Below are positions 36,431 to 45,707 of a DNA stretch of 64,000 nucleotides, piece by piece. The stretch's first letter is position 1; each line of letters starts with the position of its first letter. The notes below the pieces were generated by a model. It worked only from the letters and a program-made list of their open reading frames with translations. It had not been told where the DNA came from and did no database searches. The DNA comes from Pseudanabaena sp. PCC 7367 (lineage in GTDB: Bacteria; Cyanobacteriota; Cyanobacteriia; Pseudanabaenales; Pseudanabaenaceae), in assembly GCF_000317065.1 (NCBI RefSeq), contig NC_019690.1, forward strand, positions 264,635-328,634, given 5' to 3'. A program made the position numbers and the translations under genes.

Positions 36431-37678
36431 TTAGTTAGCCAATTGATAACCTTCACCATAGGTAGCCGTAATGCTGTCTAGCGATCGGCGGAACCCTTGT
36501 TCATATAGCAGCTTATCTACTCTGGCCTGCTTTTCATGGTCTTGCGCCTGACGCACTACCCGTTGAATGCGCGGTGGGCGGGCAGCGGGCAGATTATATT
36601 CAGTAATCCAGCGGGCGAGGGTGCGATTGAGGGTTTCGGAGAGAATATCGGCATCGGCCTGGGTTTTTTCGAGGCGGACTTCATTCCCAACTGAATCCCT
36701 GGCTCTGGAACCGCCCGAACCAGTTTGATCGGTAGTGCCGGTTTCACCCAGTACACATTTACTAATTTCGTTATTACAGAAATTGCAGAGGCTTTCATAG
36801 GTGGCGATCGAGCCATTCTGGGCAGCAGTTTGGAAGTTGATTTCCATCTCCTTGGGCATGATCACGCGATAGCCCTGGGAAATATCGGTGAGGGCATCGA
36901 GCAAAACCTGTTGGGCATCCTGGCTAGTCCCCTGGGGATATTTACCCACCGCCAGCGGTGAACCATAGCGTTCGGCAAAGGTGAGCCAGAATTGCAGGTT
37001 TTGGCGCTTGAAGAACACTGGCCAGAACACCTTGGAACCCAGCCCCCAACCCCAGGGGTTATCATCATCACTACCATATTGATGCACGATGAATTTGCGA
37101 TCGGGGACGGCTTCGCCCTTAATTCGCTCTGCCGGGGTGAGTAAGCGCAGGTCGAACTCTCCGGCTTCGTTGGCCACGAACGTAAAGCGGCGGCGATCGT
37201 GGATTTTGATCCGATGGGCGATAATTTGCTGATTGTGGCGCTGCCAGATGATTTCAGCCACGGCATAGCCATAATAAATTGCTTCCAAAAGCCCCAGACA
37301 TACGCCATCAAACCCGCGCACGTTCAGGGTGGTGCTGGTTGAGTTGCTAGAAACAGGCACCGCCAGGTTATGGAGTTGTTGGCGCACCAGCTCGGCGGCC
37401 TGTTGATCGATCGCTTCATCGCTGGCGGGAATCACTTCCCAGAGTAAGCGAATTACGGATAAATAGCGCTTTTCTAGCACCGCTGATAAATGGCAATCGC
37501 GGGCTGCTTCGGTATAAATTTCCAAGCCCTTGCCACCACCCCTGGTCTGCAGGGTTTTATCGGGATTAGTAATCGGAAAGCCATTAAAAAGACCACCAAA
37601 ATTAAGATGGTTGCGATTGAGATTGGCGAATTCGTTGGTTTGGGTGCTGGTCAATCGGGCTGGGGTTGTTTCTTTCAT
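36431..37678 (-). CDS. Mu-type phage portal protein (DUF935)
   Basis: 415 residues. GGKGLEIYTEAARDCHLSAVLEKRYLSVIRLLWEVIPAS, then IIWQRHNQQIIAHRIKIHDRRRFTF, then NPWGWGLGSKVFWPVFFKRQNLQFWLTFAERYGSPLAVGKYP match the DUF935 portal family of Mu-like phages. The portal is the ring through which terminase packs DNA. It has no phage gene beside it; the large terminase gene is about 11.8 kb away on the other strand. The frame is full length. Confidence 0.85.
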   Translation of the reverse strand: MKETTPARLTSTQTNEFANLNRNHLNFGGLFNGFPITNPDKTLQTRGGGKGLEIYTEAARDCHLSAVLEKRYLSVIRLLWEVIPASDEAIDQQAAELVRQQLHNLAVPVSSNSTSTTLNVRGFDGVCLGLLEAIYYGYAVAEIIWQRHNQQIIAHRIKIHDRRRFTFVANEAGEFDLRLLTPAERIKGEAVPDRKFIVHQYGSDDDNPWGWGLGSKVFWPVFFKRQNLQFWLTFAERYGSPLAVGKYPQGTSQDAQQVLLDALTDISQGYRVIMPKEMEINFQTAAQNGSIATYESLCNFCNNEISKCVLGETGTTDQTGSGGSRARDSVGNEVRLEKTQADADILSETLNRTLARWITEYNLPAARPPRIQRVVRQAQDHEKQARVDKLLYEQGFRRSLDSITATYGEGYQLAN

Positions 37679-38056
37679 GGTGATTACTTTCTAACTCGTT
37701 GGGGTTCTTAATGGGTTTGGTTGGCCTGGTAAAATCGCTGATTAGCTAGCTGAGCATGATTATGTGCCGACGGCGAAGTATTACTTACACCACGGCGATC
37801 GGAAAAGAATTAAAAAACAGAACTAAAAAGAATTAATTAATTAGTAAGCTGGTTATGCTCGCTAAACTATTATTGGCGGTTGTTAGATAATGTTTGTAGT
37901 AGTTGCCGATATTGATCGCTGCTTCGTCATTCTCTAGAGCAGCGGCATGGTGATATTCATTCCCATCTTAATAAATTAGTGGGAATCGCAGTAAGGAATA
38001 GGATTATGCTAATCATTCCGCCATTGGCTCACTTGCTCAATCAAGTTAAAGTTGAT
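37679..38056. other. Intergenic region with a gene-start fragment
   Basis: About 380 bp upstream of the portal gene. Near the end a frame starting at the ATG at 38006 reads MLIIPPLAHLLNQVKVD and runs straight into the left repeat of the mobile element. It resembles the N-terminus of a metallopeptidase-like protein, but the fragment is too short for a firm call. Confidence 0.35.
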
Positions 38057-38303
38057 TACCCCTAGTTTGTCACATGACGTTTGCAGCAAGGAGATGAACA
38101 TAAAAGCAAACCAACCCTGGCTATAGAGATAATCAAAACGCTTCAGGGGATGGGATTCAAGTTTAAATTGGTACTGGCAGATAGCCTATATGGCGAAAGC
38201 ACTAGATTCAAGGAGCTTTTTCAATTCACCAACGCTTTTACCGGCTGGATTCCTAGCAATCCACATCGCTTCTTCCTACACCCAATATGACAAACTAGGG
38301 GTA
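38057..38303 (+). mobile_element. Small IS701-derived element with 16-bp perfect terminal inverted repeats
   Basis: TACCCCTAGTTTGTCA at 38057-38072 is exactly mirrored at 38288-38303. Between them lies a remnant of an IS701-type DDE transposase (frame around 38081-38290). At about 247 bp it is an internally deleted, non-autonomous copy that a full-length relative could move. Confidence 0.85.
38081..38290 (+). pseudogene. IS701-family transposase fragment
   Basis: The frame reads KSKPTLAIEIIKTLQGMGFKFKLVLADSLYGES, the segment around the second catalytic Asp of IS701-type transposases. The N- and C-terminal parts, including the other acidic residues, are missing. Confidence 0.75.
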
Positions 38304-38305
38304 TA

Positions 38306-38458
38306 TGCTCTATTGATGAGTTTTCCTGGGAAAGTCGGCTAGCTGCTACTACGGATCAGCAATGGGGCAAGATTTTGGCGGCGGTTGATCAGGAGATCGC
38401 GGATGGCGGGACGATCCCAATGGAAGAACTTTTTCCCGCTTATTTATCGAAGAACTAA
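38306..38458 (+). pseudogene. 3' fragment of a small gene cut by the mobile element
   Basis: About 50 codons (IDEFSWESRLAATTDQQWGKILAAVDQEIADGGTIPMEELFPAYLSKN) begin immediately after the right repeat and have no start of their own. The sequence looks like the end of a small toxin-antitoxin type protein, not recognised further. It is a different gene type from the fragment left of the element. Confidence 0.5.
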
Positions 38459-38511
38459 ACTAAAGCCGATCACTTTGTGGTATTTGTAGAATATCAATAG
38501 CTATAAATATT

Positions 38512-38910
38512 ATGAATAAATCAAGCTTGATTGCTGGTTTGACTGTGATTGGTATTGCTTTGCCTGTATTTAGCCAAGCCAATGGATTTGTGCCGGTTGG
38601 TACAACTAGTAGCTCTGAAGTTTACACTCGACCTGATGGCTTTAGATCCATTAATAAAAGGCAGGGTATTGTTGAGTACACAATTGTCTCAGTCAAAAAT
38701 AATGTAAATAGTCCTACTGACTCTAAATACTTTGAAAGTGTTTACAGATCTTGGTGTTCAACTGGAAATGTTGAAAGGCAGGTAGCTACTGTCTACGATT
38801 CAAGTAGGCGGCAGCTTTACGCATCACTCGAAGCGGAAACTTCAATTCCAACAGATGATAGTCCGCATGGAGTAGCTAGAGATATGGCATGTAGTAAGTT
38901 TGGATACTAA
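38512..38910 (+). CDS. Secreted hypothetical protein
   Basis: 132 residues with a clear signal peptide (KSSLIAGLTVIGIALPVFSQANG). The mature part has two Cys (SWCSTG and MACSKFGY) that could form a disulfide. Similar short exported proteins of unknown function occur in cyanobacteria. The base composition is a little poorer in HIP1 octamers than its neighbours, which fits recent arrival, though the gene is short. Confidence 0.6.
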   Translation: MNKSSLIAGLTVIGIALPVFSQANGFVPVGTTSSSEVYTRPDGFRSINKRQGIVEYTIVSVKNNVNSPTDSKYFESVYRSWCSTGNVERQVATVYDSSRRQLYASLEAETSIPTDDSPHGVARDMACSKFGY

Positions 38911-39043
38911 TCATAAAATTTGTAAAATGTTGAACCTGTAGTCATCAAGTCATTTCTATTTGCAGTTAAGCAATCGCCCTATTTCCATTCTTAAGCTACC
39001 CAGATCTCGCTACAATCTTGGTCAGTAGCAAAAAGGAGCAGCA

Positions 39044-39637
39044 ATGGCGATCGCACAGCCCACCACGATGATCGAGTTTTTTAATAAAAGCGCCGGGATC
39101 TGGTTTACCCAGCGTACCGTTCACCACTTCGATACGGTGGCGGATGAGTCGGGCGAGTCGAAGTTATATGTTAATCCCGTGGCGGCGGATGATCAGCGCG
39201 TAATCGAAATTTGCCAGTCCCAGGGCATTGATGAAAGTAGCGCAACGGGCGGCGCGGCGTTCATGTGGCAGGAACACAAAGAAGACGTGGGCGATCCAGA
39301 CCCCGACAAGGCAGCGGTTCTGGTCGATGTGCCCGATGATGAAACGGGAAAGTCAGGAAAGCTACTGCGTAATCAGGGCTATGTGGAACGGATTCCGGTG
39401 GTGAGTCGCTATTGGTTTGGGCAAGATGGCATCCTCACGATCGACACCGAGTATGACCATAACCAGGGTCAGGAGCGTGCCTGGTTCATTACCAATGACT
39501 TTCGGGTGCGGGTCAGCACGGTGCGAATGCAAAACGGCGTGTATTTAATGACCTATTGTTCAGAACGGCGCTATCTGGCCGAGCCGGATCTAGAGGCGAT
39601 GGTGCAGGCGAACTTGGAACGAGCAGCGATCGCCTGA
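39044..39637 (+). CDS. CpcS/CpeS-family bilin lyase (CpcU/CpeU-like)
   Basis: 197 residues. MIEFFNKSAGIWFTQRTVHHFDTV matches the start of the lyase barrel; ATGGAAFMWQEH, LLRNQGYVERIPVVSRYWFGQDG and ERAWFITNDFRVRVSTVRM are family strands. The FF-SAG-W-TQRT start fits the CpcS/CpcU side better than CpeS at 6555. It is convergent with cpeC. The substrate subunit is not known. The start follows AAAAAGGAGCAGCA. Confidence 0.82.
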   Translation: MAIAQPTTMIEFFNKSAGIWFTQRTVHHFDTVADESGESKLYVNPVAADDQRVIEICQSQGIDESSATGGAAFMWQEHKEDVGDPDPDKAAVLVDVPDDETGKSGKLLRNQGYVERIPVVSRYWFGQDGILTIDTEYDHNQGQERAWFITNDFRVRVSTVRMQNGVYLMTYCSERRYLAEPDLEAMVQANLERAAIA

Positions 39638-39694
39638 GCAGTTAGCCCCCTGGTTGAGGGAACTAACTAATCAACTAAATCAACCTATTACAAC

Positions 39695-40549
39695 CTATAT
39701 AGGTGTAATGCTAGCGATCACGCCACCCTGACGGTGAATGCGCTGATATTCATAGGACAATTTGTCAAACGGCACCAAGAAGACCTGGTTAGCACGGCGG
39801 AACTGGGAAGATTTCCTAAACTTGTTAGCACGATAGCCTGTGACTTCAACCCGATAGACTTTGCCTTGTTCGCGGGCACCAACACCAAAGCGAGCACCCG
39901 TGGCTGGATTTCTGAAGGTGGCTCCATCGCTGGCTGGCGAAATCACCGCCGTAGGTGTACCCAGAATGGTCAAAGAATTAAGTTTCGGCTTCTTGCCCGA
40001 TAGATCACCTTTGAGACTGCTGCTAGCAGAACCGCGTACTAACTGGAACAGGTGGGTGAACTGAGTCATACTGGTGCAAGCTTCGGTTTTGTAGCCGCGA
40101 ATATAGGGCACGCCATCTTCACCAAATGTAGCTTGATACTCGTCGCTATCAATATAAGAATCAATATCAGCCTCAAATCCTTCTGTGTCGAGGATCGTGC
40201 TATGTCCCCGCATCTCTTCTAGATCCAAGGGAGCCCGACCCAGCAGATGGCGGAAGTTCAGTTCGATCGCCCGATAGCGAGCACAACTGGTGAAGAAGCG
40301 GGAGCGATAGAGTTCTGATTTGGCAACGGCACGCACAAACCCACGCACGCTTAATTCTTGGCGCTTGAATTGGGATTCTGGCACCGCAAGACGCTCGCTG
40401 TCCATCACATAAGCATTGCCCAATACCTGGCGATAGACCGCTGAAATAATTGTTTCGGCTTCTTCTTCAGAGAGGCCAGGCACCCATTCAAGTAGTGGGG
40501 TTTCATCAAACCGACTGACCCCTAAGCGTGAAGCTGGTCCAAAAGACAT
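39695..40549 (-). CDS. cpeC: Phycoerythrin-associated rod linker CpeC
   Basis: 284 residues. MSFGPASRLGVSRFDETPLLEWVPG is the classical CpeC start. The linker domain (about 30-160) has VYRQVLGNAYVMDSERLAVPESQFKR, IELNFRHLLGRAPLDLEEM and EADIDSYIDSDEYQATFGEDGVPY; the CpcD-like domain (about 228-284) begins KVYRVEVTGYRANKF. It links phycoerythrin to the phycocyanin end of the rod. It is apparently monocistronic here, apart from the cluster that begins at 4410. The ribosome binding site is TAGGAGATAGG. Confidence 0.93.
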   Translation of the reverse strand: MSFGPASRLGVSRFDETPLLEWVPGLSEEEAETIISAVYRQVLGNAYVMDSERLAVPESQFKRQELSVRGFVRAVAKSELYRSRFFTSCARYRAIELNFRHLLGRAPLDLEEMRGHSTILDTEGFEADIDSYIDSDEYQATFGEDGVPYIRGYKTEACTSMTQFTHLFQLVRGSASSSLKGDLSGKKPKLNSLTILGTPTAVISPASDGATFRNPATGARFGVGAREQGKVYRVEVTGYRANKFRKSSQFRRANQVFLVPFDKLSYEYQRIHRQGGVIASITPI

Positions 40550-41281
40550 TAGATCCTATCTCCTAATTAACGAAAAAAGTTAAAAATTTTAATCTCAAGA
40601 ATGTAAAGCGGTTACTAACAAATTTAGGCAAATCAGGTTGCTGTCAAAGCAATTGCTAAGCTAATCAAGTCAACCATGTGAAGTCATTGATAGCATAAGG
40701 TTTATATAGATAGCCTCAGCTTAAATTCTTATCCTAAAAGGTGTTTATTAACGAACTGTATTTAACAAACGGTAATATTATTTTATGACATTACGTTACA
40801 GTTATGAATTATTAATGCCTGGCAATTTATACTAATATGTCAAGCGTATAGAAAGCCTATAGAAAGCGTATTAGAGCGTATTAGAGCGATGTAAACCTAG
40901 CAGCACCGATCGAATTTGGGTTCCTTGGCGATCGACCAGACTATTCATTAACAATATGTTATATTTCCGCCGCATCCATAAACTTTAGTCTATGTTTGGC
41001 TGGTGCTAAGCAGATCTAAGGTGGGCTAAAGGTAGATGAAAGGATTGTTTTAGCCTAAATGAGATCGCAATCAGAAATCACTTAAATCGTATATTAATAG
41101 CATGATTTAGCTATATATCCATCAAGTTTACTCTATGCAAAGTAACCTACAGGTAAATTTACGTCCATGTTTAGTAGATGGGCTATTGCTAAAATATCTT
41201 ATTAATGAAATTCCTAATTACTAATATTTTTTTTGTATAGATGTAGATGCGTAAGTATTAAGTATAGATGCATAAGTATAG
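40550..41281 (-). promoter_or_regulatory. Upstream region of cpeC (and pebA)
   Basis: 732 bp between divergent cpeC and pebA. The first 70 bases before cpeC match the leader of the paralog at 4410. Further up, a -10-like TATATAA (minus strand, near 40702-40708), the element TAACAAACGGTAA at 40763-40775 and GAACTGTAT at 40753-40761 recur with the same order and almost the same spacing as at 4048-4120. Confidence 0.55.
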
Positions 41282-42040
41282 ATGTATAAACCTTTTCTAG
41301 ACCATCTGGAAGTCTCGCTACGGCAACGGTTTGAGTTACGCGATCGGCCGATTCCGTCTGGATTGGAAAGCCAGGTTAGTAAGCGGGGCAAGAATCCAGC
41401 CACGATTCGCAGTTGGTGTTATGAATGTCCAGAGTTGCGTAAAGCCCGCTATACCTACATTGATGCGGGTGAGAGTGCGCAGATTTTTAACAGTGTGATT
41501 TATCCTGGCCATCAGTATGATTTGCCCCTGTTGGGAATTGATTTTCTTTCGTTTGGCAAGGTGAAAAACCTGATTGTGATGGACTTCCAGCCGTTGTTTC
41601 AAGACCCTGACTACCTGGAAAAATACATCAAGCCACTCAAAAGCCTGCACGATCGCTACCCTGATTTGGCGCAGAATTTGGAAATGAAGTTCTATGATGC
41701 GAATCAGTATTTTTCTAAATATTTGCTATTTGCTAAAACAGACCCAGAAACGGTTCGCACCAGGGTATTTGAAGCATTCAAAGACTATTTAGAACTCTAC
41801 TGGCAAATGCTGGCCGCCGCCACGCCTAACTATGATCCAGCTTCGCTCACTTGCATTGCCCAGGCACAAAAAGACTACGATCAATATAGTGCCGATCGAG
41901 ATCCGGCTTCGGGTTTATTCAGCAGTTATTTTGGCCATGAATGGTCAGAAAAGTTCCTCTATGGCTTTTTGTTTGAGGATGCCGTACCCAAAGTTGAACC
42001 AGTTGAACCAGCGATCGCTGCCGTACCAGTTAAGGCTTAA
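41282..42040 (+). CDS. pebA: 15,16-dihydrobiliverdin:ferredoxin oxidoreductase
   Basis: 252 residues of the ferredoxin-dependent bilin reductase family: MYKPFLDHLEVSLRQRF, YECPELRKARYTYIDAGESAQIFNSVIYPGHQYDLPLLGIDFLSFG, LIVMDFQPLFQDPDYLEKYI, and near the end DRDPASGLFSSYFGHEWSEKFLYGFLFE. PebA reduces biliverdin IXalpha to 15,16-dihydrobiliverdin. The length and wording of the conserved block fit PebA. The end is a low-complexity EPVEPAIAAVP tail. pebB follows 57 bp later in one operon. Confidence 0.92.
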   Translation: MYKPFLDHLEVSLRQRFELRDRPIPSGLESQVSKRGKNPATIRSWCYECPELRKARYTYIDAGESAQIFNSVIYPGHQYDLPLLGIDFLSFGKVKNLIVMDFQPLFQDPDYLEKYIKPLKSLHDRYPDLAQNLEMKFYDANQYFSKYLLFAKTDPETVRTRVFEAFKDYLELYWQMLAAATPNYDPASLTCIAQAQKDYDQYSADRDPASGLFSSYFGHEWSEKFLYGFLFEDAVPKVEPVEPAIAAVPVKA

Positions 42041-42096
42041 GGGTCAGGTAGTTAGGATTTAATTTTAATTTAATTGCATGATTTTAATTTAATTAC

Positions 42097-42843
42097 ATGA
42101 CTTTATATCAACCTTTTTTAGACTATGCGATCGAGCTGTTGCAAGCACGCTTAGACCTCTCCCCCTATCCGATTCCAGATGGGTTTGAGTCCAAGTCCGC
42201 CACCACTGGCAAGGGTCGCAATCAATATGAAGTCCTGACCACCAGCTATGGCTATCAAGCGCCCAAGCTACGCCAAATTCGGGCGGCCCATGTGCAGGGG
42301 GGCAAGTCGTTGCAGGTTTTGAATTTTGTGATTTTTCCGCAGCTAAACTATGACCTGCCGTTTTTTGGCGCGGATCTGGTGACGCTGCCCGGTGGCCATT
42401 TGATCGCGTTGGATATGCAGCCTTTGTTCCGCGATGATCCTGCCTATCAAGCTAAATATGCCGCGCCAATTATGCCAATTTTCGAGAAATATCAAGCCCA
42501 TTTGCCCTGGGGTGGTGATTTCCCCGCTGAGGCCAGCCAGTTCTTTTCACCGGCTTTTTTGTGGACGCGGCCAAAGGAAGATGAGGCGGTGCAAACCCAT
42601 GTGTTTGATGCGTTTAAGGAGTATTTGCAAGCCTATTTAGACTTTGCCGATCGCGCCGCGCCAATTACCGACAGCGCTGAATTAGCCAAAATTGAAGCCG
42701 CCCAACTGCGCTATTTACGCTATCGCGCCGAGAAAGACCCGGCCAGGGGCATGTTCACGCGGTTCTATGGATCGCAATGGACGGAAGAATATATTCACGG
42801 CTTCCTGTTTGATTTGGAGCGCAAATTAGCGATCAGCCATTAG
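42097..42843 (+). CDS. pebB: Phycoerythrobilin:ferredoxin oxidoreductase
   Basis: 248 residues. [83 protein letters not shown], and [28 protein letters not shown] are the PebB arrangement. It takes the PebA product on to phycoerythrobilin, with channelling between the two enzymes known in the family. Together they supply the chromophore used by CpeS/CpeT. Confidence 0.92.
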   Translation: MTLYQPFLDYAIELLQARLDLSPYPIPDGFESKSATTGKGRNQYEVLTTSYGYQAPKLRQIRAAHVQGGKSLQVLNFVIFPQLNYDLPFFGADLVTLPGGHLIALDMQPLFRDDPAYQAKYAAPIMPIFEKYQAHLPWGGDFPAEASQFFSPAFLWTRPKEDEAVQTHVFDAFKEYLQAYLDFADRAAPITDSAELAKIEAAQLRYLRYRAEKDPARGMFTRFYGSQWTEEYIHGFLFDLERKLAISH

Positions 42844-42928
42844 TTCTATTTAGATTCAACGGCATAGAGGTGATGTAAATGTGATGTAAATGTAATTTAA
42901 GTTGCTCGCATCCACTAAATCGCATCCA

Positions 42929-43387
42929 CTAAGAAGTAAGCGGTTGAAACTGTTGAGGTGGTTTAACCATCGTTGGGGGATTGTTCCGCCTCACGATCGC
43001 CGGGTTCGCCGGGTTAGACTGGCTATGCTTTAGTTTGCTCAGGAGGTCACGCTTAGTGGCCAGCACATTAAAAATATTATAGGTAGCGGTTAGCTTTAGC
43101 ATGGTTTCAATATTGGGGCTAACTGAGCATAATGCCAGCCGCGAGCCATCCTTGCGTAATTCCTTTAATAATTTAATTAATGCACCCAGCCCCGTGCCAT
43201 CAATAACCTTGATATCCTGTAAATCAATTATTAGATAGATGGGCAGATGATTTAAATTGGTTGTTAGCTCTTCTACAAAAGCGATCGCTTCCAGGTAAAA
43301 TTGCTGATAGTTGCTGCGATCGATTTTACCTGATGGCTTGATTACCTTTACCCTAGGAAAGCCTTTAATGTTTTTTTTCTCTACCAT
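42929..43387 (-). CDS. STAS-domain protein
   Basis: 152 residues from the ATG at 43387. VIKPSGKIDRSNYQQFYLEAIAFVEEL and IYLIIDLQDIKVIDGTGLGALIKLLKELRKDGSRLALCSV are the STAS core. The usual Ser before TG is replaced by Gly (DGTGLG), so the phosphorylation switch may not work, leaving Thr as an alternative. The C-terminal 30 residues are a Pro/Asn-rich tail. An in-frame start at 43471 would add a basic leader. Confidence 0.82.
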   Translation of the reverse strand: MVEKKNIKGFPRVKVIKPSGKIDRSNYQQFYLEAIAFVEELTTNLNHLPIYLIIDLQDIKVIDGTGLGALIKLLKELRKDGSRLALCSVSPNIETMLKLTATYNIFNVLATKRDLLSKLKHSQSNPANPAIVRRNNPPTMVKPPQQFQPLTS

Positions 43388-43908
43388 ATCTAATCTAGAA
43401 TCTGCTATTTCTTTAAATTCGGCTGCTTTTTCCCAGTTGCAAAAACAACCATTTTTTGCCAATTTAAGCAATGGTTTGTCTTAAGTAACCGCTTAGATTA
43501 GATATTAAGAAATATTAAAAATAATTTAACCCACCATTGGTCATAGAAATCTACTTTCGATCGACATAAATCGACGTAAGTTTATATAAATACTGGCTTT
43601 CACCTAGTTGGATAGGAGCAGCGGCCTAGTAATTGCTAAGGTGAAGGCTAAACTGATTAAGCTCTGGGATTCCGTCGTTTGCAACTGGCATTCAGCCAAC
43701 TACGCTAAAACTTACGCAGCGCCAAATTTATGATAATGGGGTATTGCTGCTTTACTACCGCATTACTTTACTACCACATTAAGTAATTAACCAGAATCGT
43801 ATTCAATAGATTTAAATAGCCCTAAGGTAGTCCTAAGTTAGGATTTGCCATATTAACGCCAAATCACATTAACTTCTCAGGTTTGGTTGACCAACCAAGA
43901 TTTGCTCG
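43388..43908. other. Intergenic region, about 520 bp
   Basis: Spacer between two minus-strand genes. Homopolymer-poor, AT-rich sequence with no clear promoter or gene. A frame extending the STAS gene upstream to 43471 covers part of it. Confidence 0.35.
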
Positions 43909-44490
43909 TTAGCTGCTGGGTTGTTTTTGTTCTACGCCAAAGCCCACCAACATCACGTTTTTGAGTGGCGCTCCAGGGGTAGGGCGCAGGTAGTTAATAA
44001 TCTTGCGGATGCGCAACTGGGGATTGATCAGCGTAATCGAATCGACCGAAACCACGCTGGTGTAGGTGGTAGTCATTTTTAATTCTTTCAAAATTGGATC
44101 AAAGGTGAACTTGGCCACCATTGGTTTAGCTTCTTCGTAGGCGCGATCGCGCAAATAGTCCCCGGTCAGGATCTCGGTATGTGAGTCTGGATTGGCCTGG
44201 GGTTGATAGACAAACATCAAGTTAAGGGATTGAGTGACCCGATCGCCATGTTCGGATACCGTCTCGAAGCCTAGATGAAACCCAGGATATTGATCGGGGT
44301 TTTTGATCAGGTCATATTGATTATCGAGTAGCACCTTTTGTTTGCTAGCCTCGGTGAGCGGGAAGATCGCAAAATCCGTGTGCGATCGCTCAATATCGTT
44401 GGCGGCCAGATAATGATAGGTGCGCTCGCTGGACCATCTGCCCACGCATTGGATAAAGAAATCATTAAATATTTGGATGCTATGATTCAT
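43909..44490 (-). CDS. CpcS/CpeS-family protein, divergent
   Basis: 193 residues from the ATG at 44490. FNDFFIQCVGRWSSERTYHYLA is the lyase-type start; TGDYLRDRAYEEAKPMVAKFTFDPILKELKMTTTYTSVVSVDSITLINPQLRIRKIINYLR is the barrel end. It diverges from the two other family members here and ends with PGAPLKNVMLVGFGVEQ, so it may be of the CpcV or uncharacterised branch. No partner gene is adjacent except the bilin reductases about 1 kb away. Confidence 0.75.
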   Translation of the reverse strand: MNHSIQIFNDFFIQCVGRWSSERTYHYLAANDIERSHTDFAIFPLTEASKQKVLLDNQYDLIKNPDQYPGFHLGFETVSEHGDRVTQSLNLMFVYQPQANPDSHTEILTGDYLRDRAYEEAKPMVAKFTFDPILKELKMTTTYTSVVSVDSITLINPQLRIRKIINYLRPTPGAPLKNVMLVGFGVEQKQPSS

Positions 44491-44517
44491 TGTTATTAAA
44501 GATGGCTGCTGGAGCAT

Positions 44518-45707
44518 GGTTTGAGATATGATTTAGTTTAAGCTTGACAAGGACTTAACCTGATCAAATTTAGTTGAATCTGGTTAAGTAATAGTTGAAT
44601 TTGTTGAATTAAGGCATGAATTAAGATGCAAATAAAAATTAAACCGGATGCGGTTGCGAGCTAAATCAAGTTTAGTCACTATAAACTGCCGTGCAGGTTG
44701 ATTGTTTTTTGACCGCATTATTACTCGTTATGGCGCGTCATAATTGGTGATATCTAAGAGCTTGATATCTAAGAAATTTATATTTAAGCAAGTGAATTAA
44801 TTTGCGCCTGTAATCGTCTGTAATCAGTTAATTTGGGCTACCGATCGAAAAATAGTAAATAATTCTTTCCGTAGCGCGATTAATGTGATTAATGTGATTA
44901 ATGTGATTAATGTGATTGATGTGATTGATGTGATTGTACATTCACAAAACACCGCTCCATCTCTGCGATGTAGGCCAGCCGATCGATCTTATGCCTGATT
45001 TTATGCTTGATTTAAATTCCCAGGCTAATTGTGCCGAACTAGCCGGAATTGCCACGACTTAAGCTTTAAGCTTGCAGCATCTAAGACTTGAAGGTTTGAA
45101 GACTTACTGATTGGCTACCTGTGGCGATTCTCAATCGCTTTAGATGCCAATATCTCCGTCTAATTTTGAAAACCTAAATATACCTGCATAGATACTGCAA
45201 GGAGATTCAATGAATTTAATTGGTAGGTATTGCTTCCCCTGGGAACTAAAATGCCATTGATTCCTAAGTCTTAAGTAGCGTAACTGGAAAACAATGATGC
45301 ATCGATCGCTCAGGGCTAAAACGTTCAGATGCTGTAACTACCTAGTCCCTATTTAAACTATAAACTAACAAACTAAACAATGGTTGGCAATTGAACTAAT
45401 TAATTACTAATTAATTACTAACTAAATTTAATTACTAAATAAACCAACTTGTTTCTTTAGTTTGGCTAACTTGATCATAGCCTTAATAGCCTTACATTTA
45501 ATTATTTTACTAATACCATTAATCTAAATCTATATATCTAATATATGTCCAATATATATGCGTTTAGACCGGGTAAGCTAAATAAAAATGAATCGATCGA
45601 TGCACTTAATTAATTTAATTAACTTGATTGATTCAATTAACTAAGCATTAAGTCAAGCCCTGGCGATCGTTAAAATACGCTAAATATCATTGCCGCCAAC
45701 ATTGCCG
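44518..45707. other. Gene-poor region, about 1.2 kb
   Basis: Long AT-rich stretch without a convincing reading frame. It contains the tandem repeat at 44879-44937 and several short palindromic TTAATTAA-rich runs near 45400-45440 and 45605-45640. No RNA gene could be recognised by eye. Confidence 0.4.
44879..44937. repeat. 9-bp tandem repeat
   Basis: GATTAATGT occurs four times and its variant GATTGATGT twice in unbroken tandem, then a partial unit. It lies in a gene-poor region upstream of the CpcS-like gene on the minus strand. Confidence 0.9.

Noticed and set aside
16800..41200. RcaC L-box (paired TTGCACA) upstream of cpc or cpe genes
   Set aside because: No paired TTGCACA was found in the cpcB or cpeC upstream regions.
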